Part shown: positions 33,827 through 42,204 of the stretch, one piece after another
How the letters are laid out: each line of letters begins with the position of its first letter
How positions within the stretch are numbered: position 1 is the first letter of the stretch
Source: Bacteroidaceae bacterium
GTDB taxonomy: Bacteria; Bacteroidota; Bacteroidia; Bacteroidales; Bacteroidaceae
NCBI GenBank assembly: GCA_017469525.1
Contig: JAFUGG010000020.1
Location: forward strand, 23,812-87,811
Length of the DNA stretch: 64,000 nt
Direction: 5' to 3'
The notes under the pieces: model-generated
The model's database searches: none
Told to the model about the DNA's origin: nothing
The model's input: the letters and a program-made list of their open reading frames with translations, nothing else
Made by a program: the position numbers and the translations under genes

Positions 33827-36800
33827 ATGAAGAAAACAACACTACTTTTCTCGGCTGCACTATTCTCACTGATAACCAGCGCAGCAGGCATCACTGAAGT
33901 CGGAGCAGACATCGCACTACTCCCTTCTTCTTTCTACGACGGGAACTTCAGTTGGAAGGCATGGACCTGGGTCTATAACTCCGGACGAGCCTTTGGCCAG
34001 CCGCAAAACGAGTCAAACGAATACTACAACTGGATTGTCGGCACTCCCGAAGCTGATGCAGAAGGACGGGAATGGTTCGAACCCGACTTCGACATGAGCC
34101 CAAAAGAGAACGACCAAAACATCTATCTGGAAGATGAAAACGGCGAGCCGACACCCATCCTCTGGGAAGAACACGACGCGCCATTCTCCGCAGATTCCTG
34201 GTACAAAGGCAATGCTTCCTATCAATGGGCAAACGTTGGCGTCATAGCCGACATCTATCTGCGCCGCTTCTTCACCATCGACGAATCCCAACAGCTTGAC
34301 GGGCCCGTATATCTGGCTTGCACTCACGACGACTCTCCCTGCGAATACTACATCAACGGCGAACTCGTATACGCAACAACCGACGGATGGGAAGACCAGG
34401 GACGATACATTCAGCTGACCGAAGAGCAGAAGGCACTCATCAAGCTGAACGGCGAAGAAAATGTGATTGCAGTCCACGTCCACCAGAACTGGGGGGGCGC
34501 TCTTGCCGACGTCGGCCTCTACACAAAGAGCAAGGTCGAACCAGAGACAGAGACCATAAGCATCCTTGACATGGGCTACGTCACGCCATGGGTAGGCAAG
34601 GCACTCTTCAACAGCGAAGGCGGCTACAACACTGGCAGCACACATGACTGGGAGCAACTCTACGAGTCAAAGGATGGCGACACATATACCATAATAATGC
34701 CTACAGCCTGCTACGACGGCAGCTACGGGCGGGTACAGTTCAAGACGCCCATCACTCTCGAAGCCGACCACAAATACCGCCTCACCATAGCCCTCCTGCC
34801 CACCAGCAACATCACAGACGCCCGCATAGCTCTTTGCGAGAACGAGGACGACAGCAACAACCTCGTGGACGAGTACATCAATCTCTCTGCAGGCAAGAGA
34901 GCCATCTTCCAGCGCGGCAACCTCAGCGGCACAGACATCGCAGATGCCAAAATCGCCTTCGAGTTCCCAACCACCGAGGACAACACCTCCATCACCCTTT
35001 CCAACATCAGCATATACGACCAAAACACAAAGAAAGAACTCTGGATCGGGACATCCTACTACAACTGGTGCTACTATGCTGACGAAGAAGGCCAGCGCAT
35101 CCCCGACATGCAAATCAGCGGACGAACCGAGACACTCAGTTGGACAGAAGCCGACTTCGACGATTCAGCTTGGAGCGAAGTCACTATGCCCATCGGTAGC
35201 CATGGAGCTATCAACGGAGTACAAACTGAATGGCCTGGAGGCGATAACACGAATTTCTGGTTCCGCCGCAACTTTACAATCGACGAGATACACAAGACAT
35301 CCCGCTACATGCTCCACGTCCTCCACGACGACACCTACCGCATCTACTTCAACGGTGTACTGCTCGACGAGGCAGACAACTGGACCGTCGGCACCGAAGC
35401 CGTCAAGCTTGAGATTCCCGCAGCACTGCTCAACGAAGGTGATAACGTCATCGCTGCATACGTCCAGCAGAACTTTGGCGGAAAGCTTTATGACTGCAGC
35501 CTGACCGAGGAGCCAGACTTCTACGAGGAATACGACGAGGATGCTGACCCGTCGAAACTTGTCTTCAATGAGATAATGATAGGCAACATCGACCAGTACA
35601 TCGACCACTCCTACAACTACGGCGCATGGGTGGAAATCTACAACCCTACCTTGCTGAGCATACAACTCGACGGACTCTACATCACAGACAACGAAGCCGA
35701 GCCCAAGAAGTTCCAGCTGCCCGCAGGAACCGGTGTCGTGAAAGGCAAAAGCTACAAAGTGCTCTACTTCGACCACAACTCTGCCGACGGAACCTATGGC
35801 GAAACCGCCAACAAGCAAATCCGCTTCAAGCTGGATAACGATGGCGGCGACTTGTTTTTATATGATAAACTGGGCAACCAGCTTTTATCTGCCAGTTTCC
35901 CCGGATGCATACCGAGGTGCTCATGGGCACGCACAGAAGATGCAGGCGACAATTGGAGCTGGACGGGAACACCTACCCTCGGCACCTCGAACAACGGCTC
36001 TGACTTTGCTGAGTTCCGACTCGATGCGCCAAATGTCGACACAGACTCCAAACTGTTCACAGAGCCGTTTGCCGTCCAGGTCAACATCCCTGCCGGAGCT
36101 ACCTTGCGCTACACGACAGACGGAACAACGCCCAGTCTCACCAACGGCATGACAAGCTCCGACGGCAAGTTCAACGTCAGCGGGACAACCATCTTCCGCT
36201 TCGGCTTGTTCCAGGAGGGCATGCTTCCCAGCCCGATTATCACCCGCAGCTACATCTATCGCAACCACGACTACTACCTGCCTGTCGTCTCCATCGCCAC
36301 CAATCCCAACAACCTCTACGACAACACCATTGGCGTTTATGTGGACGGAACAAATGGCGTGAGCGGACGCAACCACAGCAACTCCAACATCAACATGGAC
36401 TGGGAACGGCCTGTCAACTTTGAATACATCACTCCTGATGGCAAGATGGCGGTCAATCAGGAGGCCGAGTTCGTCATCTCCGGTGGATGGAGCAGGCACT
36501 ATGCTCCCTCATCCTTCAAGATAAAGGGCACCAACAGATATGAGGGACAGAAGACCATCGGCTACCATCCCTTCTTCCGCTACAAGCCCTTCAACAAGTT
36601 CCGCCAAATCATGATTCGCAATGGCGGCAACGATAACAACTCGCAGGCACACGGCAGGGTGCGCGATGCCATGACACAGCAAGTGCTCATGTCGAGCGGC
36701 TTCTATTGCGACTGCCAGGACTACCAGCCCGTACACGTCTTCTTCAACGGACGCTATATCGCCCAGCTCAACCTCAGGGAGCCCAACAACCGCTATCACG

Positions 36801-38878
36801 GCTATGCCAACTATGGCTATGACGACGATGAGATGGATGCCTTCGAGTACTCCAACGGCTATTTCCAGATGGCAGGGACAAAGGAATCTTTCAACCGATG
36901 GAAGAGCCTTGCCCACGGATGCTCCTCTCCGAGCACATACGAAGAGCTCAAGCAGCTCATGGATATCGACGAGGTGACAAACTTCTTTGCTGCCATCAGC
37001 TACATCGGCTGCAGCGACTGGATTTGCAACAACAACAACGTCAAAGGCTATCGTACCTTGCCCGACGGCAAGTTCCACCTGACGCTTCACGACCAGGACT
37101 GGGGATGGAGCAACAGCAACGGCGTGCAACTCATCAATAACAACAACGGCAACGAGCTGCTCTCCATCTACAATTACATGAAGCAGAACAGTGCCGACTT
37201 CCGCCGCCGCTTCGTCGATGCCTATTGCATCCTGCACGGCAGCGTCTTCACCCCCAATCGTTGTCTGAGCATCTGCGACAGCATATGCACGCTCGTCGAG
37301 CCTGCTCTCTCATGGGAGAACAAAGCTCCGTGGACGTCATACAACGAACAGAAGGACCAGATGACCAGTGCTTCGTCGAGGAATGCTCGCATGAATGCCT
37401 TGAAGAATGCCTACGGCCTGGGCAGCGGCATGTCTGTCAAGTTCAATGCCAACGTGCCCGGAGCCGCCTTCCTCATCAATGGTCAGCCTGTCCCCACAGG
37501 TTCGTTCGACGGCATGCTCTTCGCTCCCGTGCAGATTGAAGCCTCCGCTCCTGCAGGCTACAACTTTGTGGGATGGGGCAAGAGCGGCAACTCTCTCATA
37601 ACAGACATACACAAGGGAGACAGCTGGAGCTATTGGGACCAGGGGTCGCTCGACGGCACTGACTGGAAGACTGGCAGTGCCGAGGACTGGCCCAGCGGAG
37701 CCACTCCACTCGGATACGGCAAAAGCAGCATCGCCACAACCATAAGCTACGGAGGCAACAGCAGCCAGAAGTATCCCACCTACTACTTCCGGAAGAACCT
37801 CAATATCGACGTGGAGCCTGACGACATCACCTCGCTGACGCTCAACTTCACTGCTGACGACGGCTTCGTGGTCTATATCAACGGGACCGAAGCTACACGC
37901 TATCTGATGCCAAGCGGCGAGATAAGCTTCGGCACCTATGCAACCACTTACGCACCATCCAATCCCGACTCCGGCACCATCAGCCTTCCTGCCGGCATGC
38001 TCCGCAAAGGAGAGAACACCATTGCCGTCGAGGTGCACAACAACGTCGCAGGCTCTAGCGATATCTACTGGGATGCCGAAATCAGCTACCAGACAAACTC
38101 CAACGTCACAATCGTCAGCCGCGAGCGTACACTCCAGCTCGATACGGACGAAGACACAGAGGTGCAGGCCATCTTCCGAGCCCTGAAACCCGAATGCCTC
38201 GACGGAGCAGGAGCAACGCCCGTAGTAGTCAACGAGGTGAGCGCCAGCAACAGCGTTGCAGCAAACGAGTACGGCAAGCGGAACGACTGGATAGAGCTCT
38301 ACAACACGACCGGGCAGGACATCGACCTCGAAGGCATGTTCCTGACGGACGACCCAACCATGCCTGAGAAGTACCAAATCACTTCCCTGGCGGACGGAAG
38401 TCCCTGCATCATACCTGCCCACGGCCACTACATCGTCTGGGCCGACAATCTCGACCCGCTCCGCCAGCTGCATACAGGCTTCAAGCTCTCCGTAGCCGAC
38501 GAGGAGAGCGTCACCCTCACTGCTGCCGACCACAGCTGGAGCAACACCCTCACCTACTGCACCATGAAGGGCGACGAAAGCGTGGGCCGATATCCCGACG
38601 GAGGAAAGAGAACCTATCTGATGACGCGTCCCACCGTCTGCGCCGCCAATACACTCACCTCATATAGCGAGCTCCTCTACGGCATAGACGAGGACTTCGA
38701 CGAAGACGCCTTCATCGATGCCATCATGTCGCCCGCTATGGCTGCCGACGGAGCAGCCGGAACCGAGTACTTCTCCATCGATGGCATGAAGCTCGACCGG
38801 CCTCAGCGAGGCATCAACATCGTCCGCACGACCGCTTCCGACGGAAAGGTCAGCGTCAAGAGACTGCTTGTGAGGTAG
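33827..38878 (+). CDS. Giant secreted CotH-kinase protein with lamin-tail domains and sorting tail
   Basis: 1683 residues with a signal peptide (KTTLLFSAALFSLITSAAG). Order: galactose-binding-like sandwich modules (about 30-560, including two similar DDSPCEYYINGEL / HDDTYRIYFNGVL units), a lamin-tail domain (about 577-690), and a chitobiase C-terminal-like module (about 740-790, LRYTTDGTTPSLTNG). A CotH kinase-like domain follows (about 810-1170, with NRYHGYANYGYDDDE and HDQDWGW at 1088-1094). Then come a beta module, another galactose-binding-like module (KNLNIDVEPDD), a second lamin-tail domain (about 1465-1615) and the tail PQRGINIV...KRLLVR. CotH proteins are secreted atypical kinases in spores and elsewhere. 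Here a role in phosphorylating or binding surface proteins is inference. Cotranscribed with the GH18 gene. Confidence 0.85.
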   Translation: MKKTTLLFSAALFSLITSAAGITEVGADIALLPSSFYDGNFSWKAWTWVYNSGRAFGQPQNESNEYYNWIVGTPEADAEGREWFEPDFDMSPKENDQNIYLEDENGEPTPILWEEHDAPFSADSWYKGNASYQWANVGVIADIYLRRFFTIDESQQLDGPVYLACTHDDSPCEYYINGELVYATTDGWEDQGRYIQLTEEQKALIKLNGEENVIAVHVHQNWGGALADVGLYTKSKVEPETETISILDMGYVTPWVGKALFNSEGGYNTGSTHDWEQLYESKDGDTYTIIMPTACYDGSYGRVQFKTPITLEADHKYRLTIALLPTSNITDARIALCENEDDSNNLVDEYINLSAGKRAIFQRGNLSGTDIADAKIAFEFPTTEDNTSITLSNISIYDQNTKKELWIGTSYYNWCYYADEEGQRIPDMQISGRTETLSWTEADFDDSAWSEVTMPIGSHGAINGVQTEWPGGDNTNFWFRRNFTIDEIHKTSRYMLHVLHDDTYRIYFNGVLLDEADNWTVGTEAVKLEIPAALLNEGDNVIAAYVQQNFGGKLYDCSLTEEPDFYEEYDEDADPSKLVFNEIMIGNIDQYIDHSYNYGAWVEIYNPTLLSIQLDGLYITDNEAEPKKFQLPAGTGVVKGKSYKVLYFDHNSADGTYGETANKQIRFKLDNDGGDLFLYDKLGNQLLSASFPGCIPRCSWARTEDAGDNWSWTGTPTLGTSNNGSDFAEFRLDAPNVDTDSKLFTEPFAVQVNIPAGATLRYTTDGTTPSLTNGMTSSDGKFNVSGTTIFRFGLFQEGMLPSPIITRSYIYRNHDYYLPVVSIATNPNNLYDNTIGVYVDGTNGVSGRNHSNSNINMDWERPVNFEYITPDGKMAVNQEAEFVISGGWSRHYAPSSFKIKGTNRYEGQKTIGYHPFFRYKPFNKFRQIMIRNGGNDNNSQAHGRVRDAMTQQVLMSSGFYCDCQDYQPVHVFFNGRYIAQLNLREPNNRYHGYANYGYDDDEMDAFEYSNGYFQMAGTKESFNRWKSLAHGCSSPSTYEELKQLMDIDEVTNFFAAISYIGCSDWICNNNNVKGYRTLPDGKFHLTLHDQDWGWSNSNGVQLINNNNGNELLSIYNYMKQNSADFRRRFVDAYCILHGSVFTPNRCLSICDSICTLVEPALSWENKAPWTSYNEQKDQMTSASSRNARMNALKNAYGLGSGMSVKFNANVPGAAFLINGQPVPTGSFDGMLFAPVQIEASAPAGYNFVGWGKSGNSLITDIHKGDSWSYWDQGSLDGTDWKTGSAEDWPSGATPLGYGKSSIATTISYGGNSSQKYPTYYFRKNLNIDVEPDDITSLTLNFTADDGFVVYINGTEATRYLMPSGEISFGTYATTYAPSNPDSGTISLPAGMLRKGENTIAVEVHNNVAGSSDIYWDAEISYQTNSNVTIVSRERTLQLDTDEDTEVQAIFRALKPECLDGAGATPVVVNEVSASNSVAANEYGKRNDWIELYNTTGQDIDLEGMFLTDDPTMPEKYQITSLADGSPCIIPAHGHYIVWADNLDPLRQLHTGFKLSVADEESVTLTAADHSWSNTLTYCTMKGDESVGRYPDGGKRTYLMTRPTVCAANTLTSYSELLYGIDEDFDEDAFIDAIMSPAMAADGAAGTEYFSIDGMKLDRPQRGINIVRTTASDGKVSVKRLLVR

Positions 38879-38906
38879 AATCGACCCTTTCGGTCCTGAT
38901 AACATA

Positions 38907-38943
38907 ACGTGTGAGGCTGTGTTGCCTCACACGTTTTTTTTTT
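38907..38943 (+). terminator. Rho-independent terminator after the CotH gene
   Basis: Perfect 11-bp stem ACGTGTGAGGC / GCCTCACACGT with a 6-base loop, followed by ten Ts (38934-38943). Confidence 0.92.
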
Positions 38944-38981
38944 ACTTCTTGACACACCGATTTCTGAGAAGTATGCAGGCT

Positions 38982-39059
38982 GATAGTTTGCACATACATG
39001 TACATGCAATTGCACATACATGTAGATGCAATTGCATGTACATGTATGTGCAAACTATC
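38982..39059. repeat. Perfect 33-bp inverted repeat built from three 22-base units
   Basis: Arms at 38982-39014 and 39027-39059 are perfectly complementary over 33 bp with a 12-base centre (39015-39026). The same stretch reads as three contiguous 22-base units at 38988, 39010 and 39032, each starting TTGCA and ending TGCAA. Unit 2 differs from unit 1 by one base and unit 3 is the exact reverse complement of unit 1. Short arms GCAGG/CCTGC lie just outside. There is no T-tract and the preceding terminator is separate. Confidence 0.95.
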
Positions 39060-39185
39060 CTCCCTGCTGTCATGACTCACCCGGACAGCTACATCGGGCA
39101 AACCAGGCACGGATTTCGCATAAACAGACACGCCCCTTCTTACATTTTCATTCCTTCTTTATTTCATTATTTCATTTTAAATTCG

Positions 39186-39193
39186 TAACTTTG
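39186..39193 (+). promoter_or_regulatory. -7 element for the flavodoxin-like gene
   Basis: TAACTTTG matches TAnnTTTG, about 32 bases before the ATG at 39225. No good -33 word is visible. Confidence 0.55.
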
Positions 39194-39224
39194 CAGCGAC
39201 TAACAACATTATATAATAATATAT

Positions 39225-39903
39225 ATGGAAAAGAAAACTATCAAGGCCATTTTCGTAAACGGCAGTCCGCGAAAAAAAATGGAATACGGCACAGCTGTTG
39301 GAGAGCGCCATGAAGGGTGCCCAGGAGGCTGGTGCCGAGTGTGAAATGGTACATCTCTACGACATCGACTTCAAGGGATGTAAGAGTTGCTTTGCCTGCA
39401 AACTGAAGAACTCCAAATGCAATGGCATCTGTGCCCTGAAGGATGACCTCCGTCCTGTTCTGGAGCGCTGCCGGGAGGCCGATGTCATCGTGCTCGGCTC
39501 GCCCGTCTATTACAGTTTCCCGACAGGCGAGATGCGTTCGTTCCTCGAGCGACTGATGTTCCCCGTCGGCACCTATCTCTACGAGAACGGCAAGCACATC
39601 ACGCTGCGCGACAAGGTCATCCCCACAGCCATGATCTTCACCATGAACTGCCCCGAGGACTACATGAAGGTGATTGGCTATCCCGCCATCCTGGAGGAGA
39701 ATGCCAAATGCCTGTCAGACATCTTCGGCTACAGCGAGACGCTCTATGCCTGCAACACCTACCAGTTCAGCGACTACTCGCGCTACGACTTCAACCTCTT
39801 CTCGGAGGAAGACAAGCGCAAGCATCGCGACGAGCACTTCCCCATCGACCTCCAGAATGCCTATGAGCTGGGCAAGCGACTTGTGGAAAAGGTGAAAAGG
39901 TAA
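39225..39903 (+). pseudogene. Flavodoxin-like NADPH-dependent FMN reductase family, frameshifted at an A8 tract
   Basis: The ATG at 39225 opens IKAIFVNGSPRKK, the FMN-binding start of the NADPH-dependent FMN reductase/iron-sulfur flavoprotein family. That frame is lost after the A8 tract at 39272-39279. The rest of the protein continues in the next frame (39298 onward: AMKGAQEAGAECEMVHLYD, the Cys-rich GCKSCFACKLKNSKCNGIC, then VIVLGSPVYYSFPTGEMRSF, to the stop at 39901). With seven As the two parts join as PRKKWNTAQLLESAMKG, exactly as expected for the family, giving about 226 residues. It may be a true frameshift, a slippage-expressed gene or a base-call error. The stop codon lies in an octad repeat. 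Confidence 0.85.
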
Positions 39904-39922
39904 AAAGGTGAAAAAGTGAAAG
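39891..39922. repeat. Octad repeat GGTGAAAA / GGTAAAAA
   Basis: Four units of period 8 (starts 39891, 39899, 39907, 39915). It provides the stop TAA (39901-39903) of the flavodoxin-like gene and the GTG start (39916) of the next gene. Confidence 0.85.
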
Positions 39923-40749
39923 TGCAGAAGAAAAGGACACTTCGGACGCTGGCAGCAATACTGGCCCTGTGCAGTATAGCTGTTCTGGCGGCCTGCCGGG
40001 CTGGTGCCGCGACAGATGCGCCCCAGGGCGGCAAGGTCGACGAAGTCGTAAGAAGAGGCACACTAATCATAGGAACCACAGGCGACTATCGTCCCCTCTC
40101 GTTCCGCGAGAGCGACGGCACATACTGGGGCTTCGGCATAGAGGTGGCAAAGGAGATTGCCAAGGAACTGGGCGTAGGGACAGCTTTCGTCCATACCTCA
40201 TGGCCGACGCTGACGGCCGATGTGCTGGCAGAGCCTCAGACATTCGACCTTGCCATCGGCGGCATCACTATCACAGATGCCAGGCGCGAGACCATGCTCA
40301 TGAGTGAAGGCTATCTGGCCAACGGCAAGACCATCCTTTGCAGAGCAGCAGAAAGCGACAGATACAAGTCCCTCTCCGACATTGACAAGCCCGAAGTGCT
40401 CGTCATGGTAAACCCGGGAGGACTGAACGAGAAGTTTGCAAGAGAAAATCTGAAACAAGCTACAATCAAAGTCCATCCGAAGAACGAGGAAATCCCAACG
40501 CTCATCGCCGAAGGCGAGGCCGACTTGATGATAACGGAAATAACGGAGGCTCCCTATTATGTCGAGGCAGATGCCCGACTTGCTGCACCTCTGCTCAGCG
40601 AGCCTTTCACTCATGGAGAGATTGGCGTGCTGATGAGGAAAGGGCAGGACGACCTGCTGCAGATAGTGAACCTTACCATCAAAAAGATGAAATCGAACGG
40701 CACCCTTCGCCGTCTGCACGAGAAGTACGGACTGGTATATGCCTATTAA
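39916..40749 (+). CDS. PheC-like periplasmic protein (cyclohexadienyl dehydratase / solute-binding fold)
   Basis: Solute-binding-protein fold of family 3, 277 residues from GTG 39916 (GTG 39922 is equally possible). Signal sequence with lipobox VLAAC (Cys27). The body aligns by eye with cyclohexadienyl dehydratase PheC of Pseudomonas: GTTGDYRPLSF, a HTSWPTLTADV block, FDLAIGGITIT, VMVNPGGLNEKFARENLK and ADLMITEITEAPYY. The Glu in ITEITEA aligns with the residue I recall as the PheC general acid. PheC makes phenylpyruvate from prephenate in the periplasm. A plain amino-acid-binding protein remains possible, but no ABC transporter genes are nearby. The aroB gene of the same broad pathway lies 1.5 kb downstream. 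Confidence 0.7.
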   Translation: MKVQKKRTLRTLAAILALCSIAVLAACRAGAATDAPQGGKVDEVVRRGTLIIGTTGDYRPLSFRESDGTYWGFGIEVAKEIAKELGVGTAFVHTSWPTLTADVLAEPQTFDLAIGGITITDARRETMLMSEGYLANGKTILCRAAESDRYKSLSDIDKPEVLVMVNPGGLNEKFARENLKQATIKVHPKNEEIPTLIAEGEADLMITEITEAPYYVEADARLAAPLLSEPFTHGEIGVLMRKGQDDLLQIVNLTIKKMKSNGTLRRLHEKYGLVYAY

Positions 40750-40755
40750 GGAAAA

Positions 40756-40779
40756 GGTAAAAAGGTAAAAAGGTAAAAA
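40756..40779. repeat. Octad repeat GGTAAAAA
   Basis: Three units at 40756, 40764 and 40772, then an A-rich continuation to 40800. The same unit type as in the previous spacer. Confidence 0.8.
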
Positions 40780-40805
40780 AAATAGAAAAGTTAAAAAAAT
40801 AGGAA

Positions 40806-41858
40806 ATGAAATTATTCATCGCCGCATTGCTCGGCTTAACAACAATCAGTATCATGGCACAAGAGAAAGTAACTCCTGGCACAGACGGCAATAAGTATGT
40901 GCCCTACGAACAGCGCATCGGCAACGAGTCGATAGTCTATTTCACCCGAAACCTCTCTGCCGAGGGGCTCATCAATGCCTACAAGCAGGTGAGCGGACGC
41001 TTGCAGGGACGCATCGGCATCAAGCTCCACACGGGCGAGCAGCACGGACCCAACATCATTCCGCGAGAATGGGTGAAGGCACTCATCCAGAAGGAACTGC
41101 CCGAGGCAAGCATCATCGAGACAAACACCTACTACGAAGGCGACCGCTACACCACGGAGCAGCACCGCAAGACATTGGAAGTGAACGGCTGGACGTTCTG
41201 CCCCGTCGACATCATGGACGAGGAAGGCACAGCCCTCCTGCCCGTCGAGGGCGGCAAGTGGTTCAAGGAAATGTCCGTAGGCAGCCATCTGACAAACTAC
41301 AACTCCATGCTCGCCCTCACCCACTTCAAGGGACATACAATGGGCGGCTTCGGTGGTTCGAACAAGAACATCGGCATCGGCTGTGCCGACGGTAGGCTCG
41401 GCAAGGCATGGATACATACCGTAAAAGGATCCGACGAGCAATGGAGCATCGCCGAAGAAGAGTTCATGGAGCGCATGACAGAATCTGCCAAGGCCAGCAT
41501 AGACTTCTTCGGTCCGCGCGTCAGCTACGTCAACGTGATGCGCAACATGTCCGTTTCGTGCGACTGCGAAGGCGTCATGGCCGAACCCGTCGTAACGCCG
41601 GACGTGGGCATCCTCTCCTCCACCGACATCCTTGCCGTCGACCAGGCCTGCATCGACATCATCTATGCTATGACAGCCGAGGAGCACCACGACATGGTGG
41701 AACGCATTGAGACGCGCCACGGCCTCCGCCAGCTCTCCTACATGAAGGAGCTGGGCATGGGCAATGACCGCTACGTCATCATCGACCTTGACAACGGCGG
41801 ACGACGCATCACGGCTGCCGAGGCTGCAAAGGGACTGAAACCTTTCGTGCAGAAATAA
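40806..41858 (+). CDS. Secreted DUF362 protein
   Basis: 350 residues with a signal peptide (LFIAALLGLTTISIMAQ). The body matches DUF362: IGIKLHTGEQHGPNIIPREW, then LALTHFKGHTMGGFGGSNKNIGIG, and a C-terminal STDILAVDQACIDIIY. Many DUF362 proteins carry a ferredoxin domain at the C-terminus and work on redox or cofactor chemistry. This one has no CxxCxxC cluster, so it lacks that domain. It follows the PheC-like gene after 56 bases of octad repeat and is probably cotranscribed. Function unknown. Confidence 0.85.
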   Translation: MKLFIAALLGLTTISIMAQEKVTPGTDGNKYVPYEQRIGNESIVYFTRNLSAEGLINAYKQVSGRLQGRIGIKLHTGEQHGPNIIPREWVKALIQKELPEASIIETNTYYEGDRYTTEQHRKTLEVNGWTFCPVDIMDEEGTALLPVEGGKWFKEMSVGSHLTNYNSMLALTHFKGHTMGGFGGSNKNIGIGCADGRLGKAWIHTVKGSDEQWSIAEEEFMERMTESAKASIDFFGPRVSYVNVMRNMSVSCDCEGVMAEPVVTPDVGILSSTDILAVDQACIDIIYAMTAEEHHDMVERIETRHGLRQLSYMKELGMGNDRYVIIDLDNGGRRITAAEAAKGLKPFVQK

Positions 41859-41879
41859 ACAAACTGCAGACAAAAGAAG

Positions 41880-41905
41880 AAGGACTTGCACTTGCAAGTC
41901 CTTTT
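41880..41905. terminator. Bidirectional terminator between DUF362 gene and tRNA
   Basis: Perfect 10-bp stem AAGGACTTGC / GCAAGTCCTT with loop ACTT, followed by T-rich sequence on the plus strand; on the minus strand it is followed by TCTTCTTTTG. Confidence 0.8.
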
Positions 41906-41912
41906 CTGTTTG

Positions 41913-41986
41913 TAGCGGGAGTGGGTCACGATCCCACGACCTCCGGATTATGAATCCGACGCTCTAACCAGCTGAGCTATCCCGCC
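41913..41986 (-). tRNA. tRNA-Met (CAU anticodon; elongator Met or Ile2)
   Basis: 74 bases on the minus strand. Acceptor GGCGGGA pairs with TCCCGCT (one G-U at position 1-72), D arm GCTC...GAGC, anticodon arm TCGGA-TTCATAA-TCCGG with CAT as anticodon, variable AGGTC, T arm GTGGG...CCCAC, discriminator A. CCA is not encoded. The base pair at 1-72 rules out a normal initiator tRNA (which has a C-A mismatch). With CAU the choice is elongator Met, or Ile2 after lysidine modification. The T-loop reads ATCGTGA, so the usual T54-A58 pair is replaced by A54-T58. Confidence 0.92.
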
Positions 41987-41991
41987 AAAAC

Positions 41992-42026
41992 CATTTACAA
42001 TTTGACAAATTACGATTTACCATTTA
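41992..42026. repeat. Heptad repeat CATTTAC-type
   Basis: Five degenerate 7-base units (CATTTAC, AATTTGA, CAAATTA, CGATTTA, CCATTTA) directly before the tRNA 5' end. Confidence 0.7.
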
Positions 42027-42064
42027 TACCATGGCACATGGTCGCTTCTTGTCTTTTGCGAGCG

Positions 42065-42072
42065 CAAAGGTA
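42065..42072 (-). promoter_or_regulatory. -7 element for the tRNA gene
   Basis: Minus-strand TACCTTTG; transcription would begin near 42057, about 70 bases before the mature tRNA. Confidence 0.6.
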
Positions 42073-42167
42073 CAACAAAAAACCAAAATAGGAAAGCAAA
42101 AGGTGAAAAATTTTTCTCATTCACCGCTTTTTTATTGCTTATACCTTTATTATATATATATAATGTG

Positions 42168-42175
42168 TATCTTTG
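42168..42175 (+). promoter_or_regulatory. -7 element for aroB
   Basis: TATCTTTG matches TAnnTTTG and lies 29 bases before the ATG; the -33 region is AT-rich without a clear TTTG. Confidence 0.55.
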
Positions 42176-42204
42176 CGGGGTAAATTATCTCATAAACATA
42201 ACGC

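Noticed and set aside
38982..39059. Terminator function for the perfect inverted repeat
   Set aside because: No T-tract on either side, and a strong terminator already lies at 38907-38943.
39225..41858. A three-gene redox or amino-acid transport operon
   Set aside because: The flavodoxin-like, PheC-like and DUF362 genes are adjacent, but no permease, ATPase or shared pathway is visible; adjacency alone is not enough.
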